This document shows, in pieces, positions 40,402 to 42,455 of a DNA stretch of 42,455 bases. The first letter of the stretch is position 1. Each line of letters opens with the position of its first letter. This DNA is from Micromonospora sediminicola (lineage in GTDB: Bacteria; Actinomycetota; Actinomycetes; Mycobacteriales; Micromonosporaceae): the NCBI RefSeq assembly GCF_900089585.1, contig NZ_FLRH01000005.1, positions 1 through 42,455 on the forward strand, given 5' to 3'. The position numbers and the translations under genes were made by a program. The notes beneath the pieces are model-generated. The model saw nothing but the letters and a program-made list of their open reading frames with translations, was not told where the DNA came from and did not search any database.

Positions 40402-41051
40402 TTCGGGTCGTCCTCGGCGAGCTGGGCGGCCTCTCGGTCGGTGAGGTCGTTGCGCAGGTTCGTGAGCCGCTCGGCGCTGTAGTTCAGCCGCATCGCCTCG
40501 ATGCCCAGCCGTGCCCGGATGCCGGCGTCGGTGACCCATTGCGCCACCGTCTCCGGCGTACCGTCCTCTCGCGCTGGGGTGTCGGGCAGTAGGTCGGCCA
40601 TCCACCGCAGCAGCTCCACCAGCGCGGTCAGGGTGGTCTCGACGTCGCCGGCGCCCAGGGCGTTCTGGGCTCGCTCGTACGGCTGGTAGGCCACGGTCCA
40701 GGCCGGCGCGGGCTGGCCCTCGGCGACGACGACCGCGGCAAGCTGGACGCCGGGCGTCAGCCGACCGTACGAGCGGACCTGGCCGTCGCCGTCGACGACG
40801 TCGACCGGATCGGGGTCCAGCAGGGTGACGCCGGCGGCGGTGTGCGCGGTGTGCGTCGGGCCGGCCGGCAGGTTCGGATCGACGTGCACGGTCCAGGCGA
40901 CACTGACCGGGGTGTCGGCCGGCAGCGCCGCCATCAGTGCGGCCAACTCTCCCGCCGTTTCGAACTCGCGAGGCATGCGGGCCAGCACGTCGGTCACCGC
41001 CCTGGCTGCGGCCTGCTGCTGGTCGGCGAGGGTCTGCCTGTCGATGGTCAT
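40398..41051 (-). CDS. Hypothetical protein (217 aa)
   Basis: 217 residues from ATG 41051 with AGGAGG 9 bp upstream. Landmarks are AARAVTDVLARMPREFETAG, VSVAWTVHVDPNLPAG, VQLAAVVVAEGQPAPAWTVA, then helices TTLTALVELLRWMADLLPDT and VTDAGIRARLGIEAMRLNYS. It may bind a small ligand or nucleic acid, but no motif decides this. It has the same operon direction as its neighbours. Confidence 0.75.
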   Translation of the reverse strand: MTIDRQTLADQQQAAARAVTDVLARMPREFETAGELAALMAALPADTPVSVAWTVHVDPNLPAGPTHTAHTAAGVTLLDPDPVDVVDGDGQVRSYGRLTPGVQLAAVVVAEGQPAPAWTVAYQPYERAQNALGAGDVETTLTALVELLRWMADLLPDTPAREDGTPETVAQWVTDAGIRARLGIEAMRLNYSAERLTNLRNDLTDREAAQLAEDDPK

Positions 41052-41152
41052 GCGGTGCGTCCTCCTGTGCGCTGAGAGATGATCGGGTGCGCGGGCCGGG
41101 ACCATTACCGGTGGTCCCGGCCCGCGCCAACCCCGGGCGAGCTGCGGGGCGG

Positions 41153-41974
41153 TCAGTCCCGCAGCCCGGTCGCGGCGGCCCGGACCGTGGCCAGCCACCC
41201 GGCGGGGTCGCGGGGCGGGGTGGACATGCCCGAGGTGATCCGTCGGATCGCCTCCTGGTGGCTGGGGTACCCGACCGCGGCGAGCTGCTCGTCGTCGCGC
41301 AGGACCAGGGCGACGGCGAGGGTCTCGCTGGTCGACCATGCCTGGTATCGGCCGCCGTGCGACTGCACGTACCGGACCCGCGCCACGGTCTCCTTGCCGA
41401 ACGTGTCGGTGACCTTGGGCAGCGCCTCGTCCATCACCTGGTCGCGGTGCTCTCGCTCGTCCTGCGCCCGCCGGTACGCCTCGACCTCGGCGGCCAGCCG
41501 CCGGCAGCCCTCGGCGTGCCCGTCCTCGTTGTCCGACGGGTAGCCGTTGTACGGGCCGCGGTCGGTGATGCTCTGCCCGCAGCCACGGGGGCCGCCGCAG
41601 GTGAAGAACACGTACCGGTCGTAGCTGTAGCTGGAGACGGGTCCGGCGACCAGCTCGAACGCCCGCTCCCGCTGGACGTAGTCCTCGGACCACTCGATCT
41701 CCAGCAGGTCGGCGATCTCGTCCCACGAGGAACCCTCGCCGCGCAGTCCCTTGGCGAACGTGTACGCCTGCTGCTGCGCCAGGCGGGCCACGGACAGCGC
41801 GGCCTGCAGGCCGGCGAGGGGCTGCGGCTCGGGAAAGCCGTAGTCCGACTCCGGCCGGATCTTGCGGGTGGTCATCTGCCCGGCCGGGACCGCCGCCTTG
41901 ACCGCGCGGTCGACGAACTGCCGGACGGCCGCCATGTCCACCGTCTTCTCGGTGGTGCTGGTGTTGGTGCTCAC
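41153..41974 (-). CDS. Hypothetical protein with HTH-like and Cys-rich segments (273 aa)
   Basis: 273 residues from GTG 41974, with GGAGG 5 bp before it. The segment AYTFAKGLRGEGSSWDEIAD, then LLEIEWSEDYVQRERAFELV, looks like a sigma-like helix-turn-helix of the type that selects DNA in small actinobacterial proteins. FFTCGGPRGCGQSITDRGPY with C in EGCRRL could bind zinc. The C-terminus (VALVLRDDEQLAAVGYPSHQ, EAIRRIT) is alpha/beta. It is the first gene of the leftward run. An inverted repeat ATAAG-N4-CTTAT lies ~65 bp upstream. Confidence 0.75.
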   Translation of the reverse strand: MSTNTSTTEKTVDMAAVRQFVDRAVKAAVPAGQMTTRKIRPESDYGFPEPQPLAGLQAALSVARLAQQQAYTFAKGLRGEGSSWDEIADLLEIEWSEDYVQRERAFELVAGPVSSYSYDRYVFFTCGGPRGCGQSITDRGPYNGYPSDNEDGHAEGCRRLAAEVEAYRRAQDEREHRDQVMDEALPKVTDTFGKETVARVRYVQSHGGRYQAWSTSETLAVALVLRDDEQLAAVGYPSHQEAIRRITSGMSTPPRDPAGWLATVRAAATGLRD

Positions 41975-42084
41975 ACGTGCCTCCTGGGGTTGGTAACGGG
42001 CCTGACGGTACGGATCGGGTGTGACGTTTTCGTGCCTCGATAAGATCACTTATGGAGGCATCATCTGTTGATCTTGCGGAAGGC

Positions 42085-42098
42085 GATTCCGCGGAATG
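42085..42098. repeat. Dispersed palindrome copy 7 (intergenic)
   Basis: GATTCCGCGGAATG has a perfect ATTCCGCGGAAT core. It lies between the stop of the frameshifted gene (42106) and the promoter region of the 273-aa gene, outside any supported coding sequence. Confidence 0.6.
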
Positions 42099-42105
42099 AC
42101 GCCGG

Positions 42106-42455
42106 CTACTCGGCGAGGTCGGCGGCGAGCCGGTCCCGCCACGCCTGCAACTGCTTCATGCTCAGGGTGAGGCTCACCGTGCGGGTGCCGTCGCCGACTT
42201 CCAGGCTGAAGCCGCGCTCGTACTCGAAGTCGGACCAGTCGATGTACCGCTCGTCGTTCTCCTGGGCCAGTAGGCGCCGGGCGCGTCGGCGAAGTCGTCA
42301 GCGGTGATGGTGGCGGTCAGCGCGTCGTACAGCTCCGCATCTGGGTGGGGTTGAGGTCGAAGCTCACCGCGTCGGCGCCGTCGCCGATCTCCAGGTTCCG
42401 GCCGCCGTCGGAGGTCCGCAGCGACCAGTCCAGGTATCCGGCCTCGTCGCCGTCA
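42106..42455 (-). pseudogene. Frameshifted tandem-domain gene, partial
   Basis: Reading leftward from the window edge, frame 1 gives GYLDWSLRTSDGGRNLEIGD followed by AVSFDLNPTQMR, then a stop. Shifting frame near 42340 continues ELYDALTATITADDFADAPG. A second shift near 42280 gives LLAQENDERYIDWSDFEYER, then GFSLEVGDG, VSLTLSMKQLQAWRDRL and the stop at 42106. The first and last parts are copies of one ~45-residue motif (Y-x-DWS ... G-x-x-LE-x-GDG ... VS-x-x-L ... Q). Each shift is repaired by adding one base in a GC-rich run. It is a broken gene or a region of poor sequence quality at the contig edge. Confidence 0.65.

Noticed and set aside
38619..42455. Attachment site (tRNA 3' end) near the recombinase
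   Set aside because: I found no tRNA fragment or long direct repeat near the gene; the element may be a plasmid using the recombinase for resolution, or att lies outside the window.

Overview
The window is about 42 kb of very GC-rich DNA (roughly 70-75 % G+C by eye). Genes are tightly packed with four-base start/stop overlaps (ATGA, GTGA), GTG starts are common, and ribosome sites are AGGAGG-like. With Lsr2, two-domain GNAT and FtsK/TraB-type transfer proteins this points to an actinomycete, most likely a Micromonosporaceae-like host; the genus is an inference. Nearly every gene belongs to a mobile element: a large plasmid or an integrative/mobilizable element, of which the window is an internal piece. 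I saw no rRNA, tRNA or CRISPR.

Layout. (1) 1-5.5 kb: a partition/regulation block. A leaderless GntR regulator, a ParB-like protein and two small genes run leftward. Divergent from them is a ParA ATPase followed by a ribbon-helix-helix (RHH) protein whose gene contains a striking 12-bp periodic DNA array. (2) 5.5-8.1 kb: a large zinc-finger protein with an anomalous internal segment, then a 580-bp non-coding region with strong hairpins. (3) 8.1-21.6 kb: a leftward, probably continuous transfer operon. It starts with an ECF-like sigma factor and an Lsr2-like protein, then a GGDEF protein, small membrane proteins, a TraB-like and an FtsK-like translocase, and a Pycsar-effector-like membrane protein. 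(4) 21.6-23.5 kb: a divergent KorSA-like GntR/UTRA regulator with a GNAT and a UTRA fragment; two identical-type palindromic operators lie in the shared promoter region. (5) 23.4-24.6 kb: a Phd/RelE-like toxin-antitoxin pair and an RHH protein. (6) 24.7-33.7 kb: accessory genes and the mobilization module: a triple-DUF4379 nuclease-like protein, relaxase, MobC, a candidate oriT/iteron region and a replication-relaxation protein, bracketed by two facing paralogues. (7) 33.7-34.9 kb: 1.3 kb of repeat-bearing non-coding DNA. (8) 34.9-37.2 kb: a putative RiPP cassette (47-aa peptide, glutaminase-less asparagine synthase-like enzyme, GNAT). (9) 37.3-42.5 kb: tyrosine recombinase and a leftward run of small genes, ending in a frameshifted tandem-domain gene.

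Two DNA-level signals stand out. The palindrome ATTCCNNGGAAT occurs six times exactly and once with one mismatch across the window, inside unrelated genes and between genes. This resembles the dispersed operators of KorB, a ParB-family plasmid regulator, and one copy lies in codons 3-7 of the local parB-like gene. The second signal is the array of about 33 registers of GCNRGC every 12 bp inside the RHH gene, which could be a centromere embedded in the gene for its own binding protein. Both are hypotheses from sequence pattern alone.
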